DNA of 64,000 nucleotides, from assembly GCA_017394865.1 (NCBI GenBank), contig JAFPWT010000013.1:1-64000 (forward strand), in the 5' to 3' direction. Made by a program: the position numbers and the translations under genes. Of the stretch, positions 23,163 to 31,283 are shown one piece after another. The DNA comes from Bacteroidales bacterium. GTDB taxonomy: Bacteria; Bacteroidota; Bacteroidia; Bacteroidales; F082. Each line of letters starts with the position of its first letter. Position 1 is the first letter of the stretch. The notes beneath the pieces were generated by a model. The model searched no databases. It had not been told where the DNA came from and worked only from the letters and a program-made list of their open reading frames with translations.

Positions 23163-23320
23163 TTATAAAACCCTTACTTTCATGGTCTCAGTGCCCTTCG
23201 CCGTCTCAACCTTAATTAAATACATGCCGGCGTTTTGACGGCTGATGTGGGGCTTTGCGCCTTGGCGAAGCCAGCGAATGCGAGTAACAACAAAACGAGA
23301 TAAAATGCCTTTTTTATCAT
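23163..23320 (-). pseudogene. Collapsed T9SS-cargo gene: signal peptide joined to sorting-domain tail
   Basis: From ATG at 23320 the minus strand encodes a complete signal peptide (MIKKAFYLVLLLLAFAGFAKAQ), then a few codons and a stop. One frame over, the sequence ends HISRQNAGMYLIKVETAKG and MKVRVL with a stop at 23163, the typical last 28 residues of a T9SS type A sorting domain. The entire mature protein is missing. The TATATTTG promoter at 23351-23344 is intact and may still drive the Dabb operon downstream. Confidence 0.8.
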
Positions 23321-23343
23321 AAATAAGTTTAGATTAGAGGCCA

Positions 23344-23369
23344 CAAATATACGATATTATTTATCTTTG
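23344..23369. promoter_or_regulatory. Divergent promoter pair
   Basis: Minus-strand TATATTTG at 23351-23344 precedes the collapsed T9SS gene and the Dabb operon; plus-strand TATCTTTG at 23362-23369 precedes the subtilase, 24 nt before its ATG. Confidence 0.6.
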
Positions 23370-23393
23370 CATTCATATGTCAAACAACCTTTT

Positions 23394-25127
23394 ATGAAAA
23401 AAACACTCTTCACCTTGTTGATGCTATGCCTCTGTCTCTTTGGACATGCCGTTGGGCCTGTCATCGAGCCTGAGCTTCTTGCTTTGATGAGCCGTATGGG
23501 TAATGACGAAAAGGTAAAGATCTGTATGCTGATGTCTGAGCAGTCTGATCCGACAGCCCTGTTGCTTGAAGCCGAAAAGTATGACAACCTTGATGAACGC
23601 CGACAATATGTGATCACTACACTGCAACACCAAGCTGAAGCTGCACAAGCTGAATTACTGGATCTCCTTTTTGCGATGGAACGTTACGGCAGGGTAGAGG
23701 ACGTCCAATCCTTATGGATAGTGAATGCGGTGAGCTGTAAGGTTAGCACGACCGCCATTTTTGACTTGGCGCAACGTCGCGATATCCTTTCCATCAGCTT
23801 TTGCGAACAGGCACAATGGATCTTTGAGGGCGAGGCAACCCCAGCTCCAAGCGGAAACGGTCGTGAAATCACCCAAAACCTGCTGCAGGTAAATGCACCT
23901 CAGGTGTGGGAACAAGGTTACACCGGACAGGGCGTTGTGGTGGCTATCATCGACACAGGTGTCAACTACGATCATGCCGACTTGAGTGGCCGTTTATGGG
24001 ATGGCGGCACGAGTTATCCCCATCATGGCTACGACTTCAGTGATAACGATAATGACCCGATGGATCGTCATGGTCATGGCACCCATGTCGCAGGAACCAT
24101 CTGTGGCACAGGTGCATCGGGCTCGCAGACGGGTATCGCTCCTGAGGCCACCATCATGATCTTAAAAGCCTTCAACGACCAAGGGGAAGGCGATGAGACC
24201 CAATGGATTGCTGCCATGCAGTTTGCTTTAGAACATGGTGCTGATGTCATCAATATGTCGCTGGGGCGGCCGCAACCTAATGTGACCCAAAGGACGATGG
24301 TGCGTCAGGCTTGCGACAACACCTTGGCCGCTGGCGTTGTTGCCTCTGTTTGTGCTGGTAACATCCGGCAGATGCAGTTCATGGTGCCAGTACCTTATAA
24401 TATCTATACGCCCGGTGACTGTCCTCCGCCGATGCTTCACGATGACCAGATGGTCAACGAGGGGAGAACAAGTTGTGTCATTTGCGTTGGGGCGGTCGAC
24501 TCTAATGATAACATTGCTGCTTTCTCCTCCGAGGGACCTTCACAATGGGCCGATGTGCCTGAATATGGCGATTATCCCTACATTGCAGGCAGCACTACCC
24601 AAATCGGACTCATCCGTCCTGATCTATGCGCTCCTGGAGTGCAAATCAAATCGTTGGACTGCAACAACATCAACGGTTACACCCTGATGGACGGCACGTC
24701 AATGGCTACACCTTTGGTGACGGGTACCATTGCGCTGATGCTGTCGAAAAACAATGAACTGACCCCGGCGCAGATTGACCGTATCTTGGAAAATACCGCT
24801 GTAAAAATCACCGAACACAAGAGCAACGATTACGGAGCGGGCCGCCTTGATGCCCTTGCTGCAGTGAATGCTGTGGATTACGATGCCCTTATTGAGTCGG
24901 AATCAAGTCAAGTGCTGATGTATCCCAATCCTTGTTCTGGGAGCATAACCATTCAATGCAATGGCATGAATCAAGTTGAAGTCTTCTCTATCGATGGAAA
25001 AAAGGTGAGGAGCTTGGAAGTAAATGGTTCCCAATGCCAAATCAACGGCCTTGAAAGTGGGATCTATCTGGTTAGGGTAATATCGAAAAGTGGGGTGACT
25101 ACGAGAACGATGGTGTGTTCTCAATAA
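23394..25127 (+). CDS. Subtilisin-like (S8) serine protease with T9SS sorting domain
   Basis: A 577-residue secreted protease starting at MKKTLFTLL (a start 27 nt upstream would overlap the promoter spacing and lacks a signal peptide). Signal peptide 1-19, propeptide-like region 20-165, S8 catalytic domain about 170-490 with Asp187 (AIIDTGVNYDHADL), His228 (DRHGHGTHVAG) and Ser436 (DGTSMATPLV), then a T9SS sorting domain about 505-577 (MYPNPCSG...YLVRV). All catalytic residues are present. It should be exported across the outer membrane and degrade protein outside the cell. Ends in a bidirectional terminator. Confidence 0.92.
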   Translation: MKKTLFTLLMLCLCLFGHAVGPVIEPELLALMSRMGNDEKVKICMLMSEQSDPTALLLEAEKYDNLDERRQYVITTLQHQAEAAQAELLDLLFAMERYGRVEDVQSLWIVNAVSCKVSTTAIFDLAQRRDILSISFCEQAQWIFEGEATPAPSGNGREITQNLLQVNAPQVWEQGYTGQGVVVAIIDTGVNYDHADLSGRLWDGGTSYPHHGYDFSDNDNDPMDRHGHGTHVAGTICGTGASGSQTGIAPEATIMILKAFNDQGEGDETQWIAAMQFALEHGADVINMSLGRPQPNVTQRTMVRQACDNTLAAGVVASVCAGNIRQMQFMVPVPYNIYTPGDCPPPMLHDDQMVNEGRTSCVICVGAVDSNDNIAAFSSEGPSQWADVPEYGDYPYIAGSTTQIGLIRPDLCAPGVQIKSLDCNNINGYTLMDGTSMATPLVTGTIALMLSKNNELTPAQIDRILENTAVKITEHKSNDYGAGRLDALAAVNAVDYDALIESESSQVLMYPNPCSGSITIQCNGMNQVEVFSIDGKKVRSLEVNGSQCQINGLESGIYLVRVISKSGVTTRTMVCSQ

Positions 25128-25135
25128 AGCAAATA

Positions 25136-25163
25136 AAAAAGCCAACCCGAAGGCTGGCTTTTT
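25136..25163. terminator. Bidirectional rho-independent terminator
   Basis: AAAAAGCCAACC (from 25136), CGAA loop and GGCTGGCTTTTT: a 7-bp stem with one mismatch flanked by A- and T-runs, between the convergent subtilase and OMP genes. Similar in sequence to the terminator at 62318-62352. Confidence 0.85.
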
Positions 25164-25185
25164 AAAGGTATCATCGACGGATGAT

Positions 25186-25794
25186 TTAGAGTGTATAGCC
25201 GAGGCCGATGAAGAGGCCGTTGGTCTTCAAAGTGAAGTTGTCGCTCTTGTCGAGGTCGAGCAGGCCAAGACGATAGCCACCGAAGAGGTTGAAGTTATTG
25301 AACTTTACATCGGCGCCGAACACGGCGTAAAGGTTAAAGCGGCTTTGGTTGCTATTGTCGCCGTACCAATCAGTGGTGGTAGTGGTTCCCAGAAGGGTCT
25401 CGCTGAATTTTGTGGTACCAGTGATGGCCAAACTTGGCATAGGACCGACGAAGGGATAGATGGCCAGTTCACGGTTCACAGCAATTTTATAGTTGAACAG
25501 AATCGGCACATCGATAAGGAGTTGTGTTTTGTTGGTTGTACCGGTAACGCCCATTAATGAGCCGGATTCGCTTTTTGTGTTCATGCGGAACTGACCACCG
25601 GCTGCCACGCTAAGATCTTTGGCAAGGTTGATGTTCTGGGTGAAACCGAGGGCGAAGCCTTGATAGTTGGTGCTAGTGTTGCCTGTGACGAATGTTTCGG
25701 GAGTATAGGCAGCGTAAACGGTTGATTGAGCCTGCACATTTCCGGCGATGAACAGAGCGGCTACGAAAGCCACGATAGCTAATGCTTTTTTCAT
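25186..25794 (-). CDS. Outer-membrane beta-barrel protein (OmpX/OMP_b-brl type)
   Basis: A 202-residue protein with a signal peptide (MKKALAIVAFVAALFIAGNVQAQ) and an 8-strand-like pattern of alternating hydrophobic residues ending FIGLGYTL, with aromatic/hydrophobic last residue as needed for barrel insertion. Glycine-rich turns such as SGSLMGVTGTTN separate strands. It belongs to the broad family of small Bacteroidetes outer-membrane barrels of unknown function. It has its own promoter at 25820-25827. Confidence 0.82.
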   Translation of the reverse strand: MKKALAIVAFVAALFIAGNVQAQSTVYAAYTPETFVTGNTSTNYQGFALGFTQNINLAKDLSVAAGGQFRMNTKSESGSLMGVTGTTNKTQLLIDVPILFNYKIAVNRELAIYPFVGPMPSLAITGTTKFSETLLGTTTTTDWYGDNSNQSRFNLYAVFGADVKFNNFNLFGGYRLGLLDLDKSDNFTLKTNGLFIGLGYTL

Positions 25795-25819
25795 AGTTTT
25801 CTATTTTAAGAATGGACTG

Positions 25820-25827
25820 CAAAAATA
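25820..25827 (-). promoter_or_regulatory. -7 promoter box of the OMP gene
   Basis: TATTTTTG on the minus strand, 25 nt before the ATG at 25794. Confidence 0.6.
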
Positions 25828-25867
25828 ATAAATTAAAAATAAAAATAGTGTTTTGTCCACAAAAAAA

Positions 25868-25890
25868 GGAGTTACCTGTTTTGTAACTCC
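25868..25890 (-). terminator. Terminator behind tRNA-Pro
   Basis: GGAGTTAC (25868-25875) pairs with GTAACTCC (25883-25890); on the minus strand the stem is followed by a run of seven T. Confidence 0.85.
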
Positions 25891-25902
25891 TTGATTTTCA
25901 AG

Positions 25903-25977
25903 TCGGGGCAAAAGGATTCGAACCTTCGACCCCCTGCTCCCAAAGCAGGTGCGCTAGCCGGACTGCGCCATACCCCG
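25903..25977 (-). tRNA. tRNA-Pro (anticodon TGG)
   Basis: Cloverleaf on the minus strand: acceptor CGGGGTA pairs with TGCCCCG, anticodon loop CTTTGGGAG with TGG, T-arm GGTTCGAATCC. CCA is not encoded (the next bases are CT). Follows tRNA-Ser after a small terminator. Confidence 0.95.
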
Positions 25978-25982
25978 AAAAA

Positions 25983-26005
25983 AAAGACGACTCATCATCG
26001 TCTTT
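25983..26005 (-). terminator. Terminator between tRNA-Ser and tRNA-Pro
   Basis: AAAGACGA (25983-25990) pairs with TCGTCTTT (25998-26005) and is followed on the minus strand by further T residues. It would stop transcripts from tRNA-Ser, yet tRNA-Pro begins 6 nt later, so read-through or a hidden promoter is needed. Confidence 0.7.
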
Positions 26006-26013
26006 CCTTTGAG

Positions 26014-26102
26014 CGGAGAAGGGGGGATTCGAACCCCCGGTACCCCTTGCGGGATACGACAGTTTAGCAAACTGTTGGTTTCAGCCACTCACCCACCTCT
26101 CC
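26014..26102 (-). tRNA. tRNA-Ser (anticodon GCT)
   Basis: Minus strand, 89 nt with the long variable arm of class II tRNAs. Acceptor GGAGAGG pairs with CTTCTCC; anticodon arm CAGTTTGCTAAACTG with GCT; T-arm GGGGGTTCGAATCCCCC. Confidence 0.95.
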
Positions 26103-26121
26103 AGCGTGCGAATTGCGAGTG

Positions 26122-26129
26122 CAAAGATA
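26122..26129 (-). promoter_or_regulatory. -7 promoter box of the tRNA-Ser/tRNA-Pro unit
   Basis: TATCTTTG on the minus strand, 19 nt before the 5' end of tRNA-Ser. Confidence 0.65.
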
Positions 26130-26197
26130 CGCCTTTTACCCGTATCCGCAACTTTTTTTTGAAAAAAAATTCAAATATCGGTGTAATATACTGATTT

Positions 26198-26440
26198 TCA
26201 GCCTTCAAGATCGTCGTTAAAGAGGGCCAGCTGGTTCTCGGTGACGTATAACTCAGGCGGGATCTCATATTCATAGTTGCTGATAAACCGCGAGATGCAC
26301 CGCTTGATCAACTTGATAGGGGTGGTCTTGCGCGCCTTGCAGTAGTTCTTCAGCGACCGATACTGACCCTGCGAGAGCTTGAAGGTGACCGCATGGTACT
26401 GATAGCTCTTCAGCGACCGTTTGTTTCTTTTTGCTTTCAT
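26198..26440 (-). CDS. Small basic protein, possibly ribbon-helix-helix
   Basis: An 80-residue protein with the start at MKAKRNKR (26440), which overlaps the glmM stop as ATGA, a sign of translational coupling. The first 20 residues are strongly basic. Then VTFKLSQGQYRSLKNYCKARK fits a beta-strand followed by two helices as in CopG/MetJ-type DNA-binding proteins, but I cannot assign a family firmly. The tail is acidic. It could be a DNA- or RNA-binding protein; the constant link to glmM in relatives would have to be tested. Confidence 0.6.
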   Translation of the reverse strand: MKAKRNKRSLKSYQYHAVTFKLSQGQYRSLKNYCKARKTTPIKLIKRCISRFISNYEYEIPPELYVTENQLALFNDDLEG

Positions 26441-27819
26441 TGTAATATGTCTTTGCAACTCAATATCAATTGTGCGAACCGATCCGCCTCGGCCTCTGAC
26501 TTGCCCTCGGAGTAGATGCGGATGATAGGCTCGGTGTTCGACTTACGCAGATGCACCCAGCCTTCCTCAAAGTCGATCTTCACGCCGTCGATGGTGGTCA
26601 CCTGCTCGTCCTTGAACTTCTCGGCAAACTTGGCCAGGATGCCATCTACGTCCATGCCAGGGGTGAGCTGGATCTTGTTCTTCGACATGTAGTAGGCGGG
26701 GTAGGTCTTCTTCAACTCGGAGCACTTGATTCGTTTCTCAGCCAATTGCGTGAGGAACAAGGCGGTACCTACCAGGGCATCACGGCCGTAGTGGATGGCG
26801 GGATAGATGACACCTCCGTTGCCTTCGCCGCCGATGACAGCGCCTACTTCCTTCATCTTCTCTACCACGTTCACTTCACCGACGGCGGCGGCGGCATACT
26901 CTTGTCCATAGGAACGGGTCACGTCGCGCAGGGCACGGGTGGAGGAGAGGTTCGACACTGTCGGGCCGGGGGTGTGTTTCAGTACGAAGTCAGCCACGGA
27001 GACTAAGGTGTATTCCTCGCCAAACAGCTCGCCGTCTTCCTTCACGAAGACCAGACGGTCCACGTCAGGGTCGACCACCACGCCGAAGTCGCAGCCTTGC
27101 TCCTTGACGTATTGGCAGATCTGAGTGAGGTTTTGTGCCAGCGGCTCTGGGGTATGGGCGAAGTTGCCTGTGGGTTCGCAGTTCAGCTCAAGGATATCAT
27201 CGACGCCCAAGGCGCGCAGCATCTTCGGGATGGCAATGCCACCGGTGCTGTTGACGGCGTCGACGGCGACTTTGAAATGAGCGGCTTTGATCACCTCTTT
27301 ATTCACCAATGGCAGTTGGCAGACCATCTCCACATGCTTGTCCATCCAGCCATCGATCTGTTGATAGCTGCCGATCTTGTCAATGGTGACGAACTCGAAT
27401 TCGTCCTTGGCGGCCACGTCAAGTAGCCAAGCGCCCTCGGCGGCGGAGATGAACTCGCCCTTTTCGTTCAGCAGCTTCAAGGCATTCCACTGCGCCGGAT
27501 TGTGGCTTGCGGTGAGGATGATGCCAGCGTCGGCCTTCAGCCCTGTGACGGCGATCTCGGTGGTGGGGGTGGTGCTCAGCCCGATGTCGAGCACATCAGC
27601 ACCCATGGCCTGCAGCGTACCGCAAACCACCTGGTTTACAAAGAAACCTGACATGCGTGCGTCGCGACCCACGACGATGCGTGGACGCTCGATGCCTTTA
27701 CGCTGTACGAATTTCACAAATGCTGCGGTGAATTTCACCATGTCGATAGGAGTGAGGTTATCGCCGGGAACGCCACCTATGGTGCCGCGAATGCCCGAAA
27801 TGGATTTGATCAGTGTCAT
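26437..27819 (-). CDS. glmM: Phosphoglucosamine mutase
   Basis: A 460-residue cytosolic enzyme converting glucosamine-6-phosphate to glucosamine-1-phosphate for peptidoglycan and LPS. The phosphoserine loop TASHNPAQWN (Ser105), the metal loop DPDVDRLVF and the C-terminal phosphate-binding RKSNTEPIIRIY are present. Bacteroidetes GlmM differs slightly from the enterobacterial type and phosphomannomutase cannot be excluded, but a separate PMM is encoded at 28507-30243. Last codons overlap the small basic protein gene. Confidence 0.88.
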   Translation of the reverse strand: MTLIKSISGIRGTIGGVPGDNLTPIDMVKFTAAFVKFVQRKGIERPRIVVGRDARMSGFFVNQVVCGTLQAMGADVLDIGLSTTPTTEIAVTGLKADAGIILTASHNPAQWNALKLLNEKGEFISAAEGAWLLDVAAKDEFEFVTIDKIGSYQQIDGWMDKHVEMVCQLPLVNKEVIKAAHFKVAVDAVNSTGGIAIPKMLRALGVDDILELNCEPTGNFAHTPEPLAQNLTQICQYVKEQGCDFGVVVDPDVDRLVFVKEDGELFGEEYTLVSVADFVLKHTPGPTVSNLSSTRALRDVTRSYGQEYAAAAVGEVNVVEKMKEVGAVIGGEGNGGVIYPAIHYGRDALVGTALFLTQLAEKRIKCSELKKTYPAYYMSKNKIQLTPGMDVDGILAKFAEKFKDEQVTTIDGVKIDFEEGWVHLRKSNTEPIIRIYSEGKSEAEADRFAQLILSCKDILQ

Positions 27820-27873
27820 CTTATAATAAAATGGTTAATTGTCCGTTAAATGTGAAACAAAGTGCAAATTTAG

Positions 27874-27881
27874 TATTTTTG
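27874..27881 (+). promoter_or_regulatory. -7 promoter box of the MORN-repeat gene
   Basis: TATTTTTG on the plus strand 14 nt before the ATG at 27896; it rules out the longer reading frame that would begin at 27839. Confidence 0.6.
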
Positions 27882-27895
27882 CAAATAAAAAACAA

Positions 27896-28510
27896 ATGAT
27901 GAAAAAAATCTTCTTCGCCCTGATGGCTTTTTTGATGACTTCCAACCTTGTGGCTCAGGATCTTAACCGTACTGATGAACAGGGACGACGACAAGGCAAG
28001 TGGGTGGGTTATTTTCCCAGCGGACAAAAACGCTACGAGGGCAGTTTCAAGGATGACAAATGCCAGGGTACCTTTAAATATTATGATGAGAAAGGGACTC
28101 TGAAAGCCACCAATACTTTCGACAAGTCGGGGACGAAGGCGCTCAATAAGACGTATGCATCCAACGGAACAATCATTGCCACAGGTTATTACATCAACCA
28201 GAAAAAGGAAGGCGAATGGCGTTTCTTCGAGTCAGACGGCAAACTGCTCACCGTGGAGGAATATAAAGACGGTCTTGCACACGGTCTCTCGAAAACATAC
28301 TATGAAACCGGAGTCCTAATGTCGGAACGGCAATATGTAAACGATGTAATGGAAGGACCGGCAAAGAACTACTATCCTTCAGGTGCCCTGAAAGAGGAGG
28401 GAGAGTTCCATAATGACAAGAAATCAGGCATTTGGAAGACCTATAACGAAGATGGCGACGTCATCAGCGTCGAAAACTACAGTGTTCCCCAACTCAAAGG
28501 GTTTAATTAA
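27896..28510 (+). CDS. Secreted MORN-repeat (YwqK-type) protein
   Basis: A 204-residue protein starting at MMKKIFFALMAF with a signal peptide (cut after LVAQ). The mature part consists of six to seven MORN_2 variants of about 22 residues, for example GKWVGYFPSGQKRYEGSF, GTFKYYDEKG and GEWRFFESDG. Such proteins are often annotated as YwqK-family antitoxins but the exported form has no shown toxin partner here and is more likely an envelope protein. Convergent with the mutase-TPR gene; the stops overlap by 4 nt. Confidence 0.8.
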   Translation: MMKKIFFALMAFLMTSNLVAQDLNRTDEQGRRQGKWVGYFPSGQKRYEGSFKDDKCQGTFKYYDEKGTLKATNTFDKSGTKALNKTYASNGTIIATGYYINQKKEGEWRFFESDGKLLTVEEYKDGLAHGLSKTYYETGVLMSERQYVNDVMEGPAKNYYPSGALKEEGEFHNDKKSGIWKTYNEDGDVISVENYSVPQLKGFN

Positions 28511-30243
28511 TTTGGGCATCCTTTGACGTAGTCGTCCATGTTTTCGCGTCCGTCGCGCTCAGCAGCCCTGTAATAATAGCACATCATGTCAAAGTCGTTG
28601 AGGACGAAATAGGTCCTGCCAAGACCGAATTCGGCGTCGGCATAGTTGGGACGGATCTCCAGCGCTTTCTGATAGTCGAGGATGGCGTCGTTATACCGTC
28701 CTTGGTTGAACTTGGTGCAAGCACGGTAATAATAGGCTTCGCTGTTGTTATTGTCGTATTTGATGGCCAAGGTAAATTGCTCTTCGGCTTCGGCAAAACG
28801 TGAAGATCGATACATCAGTTCAATGCCTTTGTCAAGGGCAACACGGCTCTTCTCGGGGTTGTTGGTGCAGCTGGCAAAGAGGATGCAGAACAGCAGCAGG
28901 CAAGCGAAACTCTTTACGATATCCGACACTTTCTTGACCACATCTTTCAGCTTATGTTCGTCTTTGGCTTCTGCCAGGAAACGAAGGTAAGGCTCGGTGT
29001 TGGAAGGCCTGATGTTGAACCACCAGTCGGGGTAGTCGAGGCGATATCCATCGAAATCGAGATAACGTTCAGGTTTCTCGATGCCGGCAAAATGGTCGCG
29101 GACGGCGTCCATGGCCTCTTGTTTGCGTTCCAGTTTGAAGTTAATCTCGCCGGAGTTGTGATATTGTGAGATTTCCTTGACGATGTTGCTCATGGTACGG
29201 CCTTGGCGTTTGAATTCCGCCAGAAGGCGAAGCACGATGGAGGCAGCCAGCAGCGCTGAGTCAGAATAGTAGAATTCACGGAAATAATAGTGTCCGGCCA
29301 GTTCGCCGCCATATACGCCGTCGAGCTCGCGGAGTTTCAATGCGGCGTAGGCGCGACCCACACGCCAGGTCTCCACCTTGGCTTGGTAACGGTTGAGGTA
29401 TTCCTGGATGGCGCGTGAGCTACGGATGTCCTGCAACACGATACCTTTTTCGTGTTTCTCACCAATGAAATAGTTGCCTAAGAAGGCGATCATCAGGTCG
29501 GGGGAGATGAAGTTGCCCAGCTCGTCGATGAAAGTAATACGGTCGGCGTCGCCGTCGAAGAGCAGTCCGATGTCGCATTTCTCTTTCTTCACCAACGCTT
29601 TGATCTGTTCTTGACTGACAGCCTCAAGCGGATTGGGTTCATGGCTGGGGAAGTTGCCGTCGAGGGTATCGTTGATGTAATGGGCCTTGCCGATGAGTTG
29701 ATGGACGAATAGCGATGACATGCCGCTGCTGCAGTCCACAGCGATATTGAGGTTGGAGAGGTCGCCAACGTATTGTTTCTGGAATTCCAGATAGTCGTCT
29801 TTGACTTCTTTATGGCGGATGACGCCTTTCTTTGCGACAGGCACGCAGGCTTCATCACTTTCCACAAAAGCTTCCAGCTTATTCAGCCCTGTATCGTATC
29901 CCACCGGAAGAGCGTTGGTACGCGAGATCTTCAGCCCATTGTGGTTCTTGGGGTTGTGTGAGGCAGTGATCATCACGGAGGCATCGTAGCCATAACGGGC
30001 GGTGCTCCAGTAGACCATTGGGGTGGTGGAGAGGCCGATCTCGTCAACATTGACACCGCTGTCGGTGATGCCTCGGGTGAGCTGCTCGAAGAAGGTGTCC
30101 GACGACAGACGCATGTCGCGACCCACTAAAACAGTGTCTACGTCGAGTATTCTGTGAAGGAAATATCCGATGCGGTATGCAATCTCTTCGTTGAGGTCGG
30201 TGCCCCATTCTCCTCTGATGTCGTATGCTTTGAATGCTTTCAT
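28507..30243 (-). CDS. Phosphomannomutase/phosphoglucomutase fused to a TPR lipoprotein
   Basis: A 578-residue frame. Residues 1-445 are a full alpha-D-phosphohexomutase: KAYDIRG, phosphoserine loop MITASHNPKNHNG (Ser95), metal loop LFDGDADR, C-terminal RPSNTEPYLRF. Residues 446-459 (FACLLLFCILFASC) are a textbook lipoprotein signal with lipobox Cys459, and 460-578 are three TPR repeats plus tail. No stop and no ATG separates the parts; a GTG codon eight residues before the hydrophobic stretch could start a separate lipoprotein. Either a stop codon between two adjacent genes was lost, or both products arise from one mRNA. A membrane-tethered mutase would be novel. Followed by mltG upstream in an operon (2-nt gap). 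Confidence 0.85.
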   Translation of the reverse strand: MKAFKAYDIRGEWGTDLNEEIAYRIGYFLHRILDVDTVLVGRDMRLSSDTFFEQLTRGITDSGVNVDEIGLSTTPMVYWSTARYGYDASVMITASHNPKNHNGLKISRTNALPVGYDTGLNKLEAFVESDEACVPVAKKGVIRHKEVKDDYLEFQKQYVGDLSNLNIAVDCSSGMSSLFVHQLIGKAHYINDTLDGNFPSHEPNPLEAVSQEQIKALVKKEKCDIGLLFDGDADRITFIDELGNFISPDLMIAFLGNYFIGEKHEKGIVLQDIRSSRAIQEYLNRYQAKVETWRVGRAYAALKLRELDGVYGGELAGHYYFREFYYSDSALLAASIVLRLLAEFKRQGRTMSNIVKEISQYHNSGEINFKLERKQEAMDAVRDHFAGIEKPERYLDFDGYRLDYPDWWFNIRPSNTEPYLRFLAEAKDEHKLKDVVKKVSDIVKSFACLLLFCILFASCTNNPEKSRVALDKGIELMYRSSRFAEAEEQFTLAIKYDNNNSEAYYYRACTKFNQGRYNDAILDYQKALEIRPNYADAEFGLGRTYFVLNDFDMMCYYYRAAERDGRENMDDYVKGCPN

Positions 30244-30245
30244 GT

Positions 30246-31283
30246 TTATCTGATTTCTTTTATTTTCCTGTGATATTTTTCCGCGTTACGGTTGTGTTCT
30301 GACAATGTTTTGGCGAAGACGTGATATCCTGAGAGATCGTCTTTGGCGCAAAAATAATAATAATTATGCTTCTCCGTGTTTAAAACCGCATTAATTGATG
30401 CTAACGACGGGATGCAGATCGGTCCCGGTGGCAGTCCGGGATATTTGTAGGTGTTGTAAGGTGACTCCACTTCCTTATGCACGTTCAATACCCGTTTCAG
30501 TCCGAAGTCGCCCACGGCGAACACCAAGGTGGGATCAGCCTGCAGCAGCCATCCGCTCTTCAGTCGGTTCATGTACACGCCGGCGATTCGCGACATCTCG
30601 TTAGTCTTGTTGGTCTCCTTGTCGACGATGGAGGCCAGGGTGCTCACTTGGATGGGGGTGAGTCCCAATGTTTTGGCTTTGTCGCACCGATCGGCGTTCC
30701 AGTATTTGTCGTATTCCTTCTTCATTTTACTGACAAACTGTGCTGCGTCGGTGTTCCAATAGAACTCATAGGTATTGGGTAGGAACATGGCCGGGATGGT
30801 TTCGCGTGTGAATCCCAGCTCGGCGAGATGTCCACTGTCGTTGAGGTAACTCACGATACTGAGCGAGTCGGCCTCGATCTGCTCACTGACACGTCCTGCC
30901 AGCATGGCGACGTCGCGCATGTTGTTGAATGTCACTTTGACAGGCGTCTGAAGTCCACCACGCAGCATGTTGCAAAGTTGCTTGTTGCTCATGCCGTTCT
31001 TCAGGATATACCTTCCAGGATGGATGTTTTGGCTACATTTCTTGGATGCGGCGACGGCCTCGAAACTTTTCTTGTTTACAATGATTTCATGGGTGTATAG
31101 CGAATCCTTGATCTGCTCGAAACTGGCGCCGGTTGGGACGTAGAGGGAGAACTCGGTGCCACCAGGTGTAGTGACATTAGAACGCATCATCATGCCATAG
31201 AACCGTAATCCGAAAAAGGCCAGAACGGCGAGGATGGCGATGACGATGACAATAACAAGGATGATGATTGTTTTCTTTTTCAT
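30246..31283 (-). CDS. mltG: Endolytic murein transglycosylase
   Basis: A 345-residue protein: one N-terminal membrane helix (5-28), LysM-like/YceG subdomain, then the catalytic region with Glu223 in SIVDKETNKTNEM and the downstream GVYMNRL, LQADPTLVFA and YNTYKYPGLPPGPI motifs of MltG. It cuts nascent peptidoglycan strands at the inner membrane. Translationally coupled to the GNAT gene (ATGA overlap at 31280-31283) and followed by the phosphohexomutase. Confidence 0.93.
   Translation of the reverse strand: MKKKTIIILVIVIVIAILAVLAFFGLRFYGMMMRSNVTTPGGTEFSLYVPTGASFEQIKDSLYTHEIIVNKKSFEAVAASKKCSQNIHPGRYILKNGMSNKQLCNMLRGGLQTPVKVTFNNMRDVAMLAGRVSEQIEADSLSIVSYLNDSGHLAELGFTRETIPAMFLPNTYEFYWNTDAAQFVSKMKKEYDKYWNADRCDKAKTLGLTPIQVSTLASIVDKETNKTNEMSRIAGVYMNRLKSGWLLQADPTLVFAVGDFGLKRVLNVHKEVESPYNTYKYPGLPPGPICIPSLASINAVLNTEKHNYYYFCAKDDLSGYHVFAKTLSEHNRNAEKYHRKIKEIR

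Noticed and set aside
25903-26102. tRNA pair as an integration hot spot with an attachment site
   Set aside because: No integrase and no direct repeat of a tRNA 3' end was seen nearby; neighbours are housekeeping genes.
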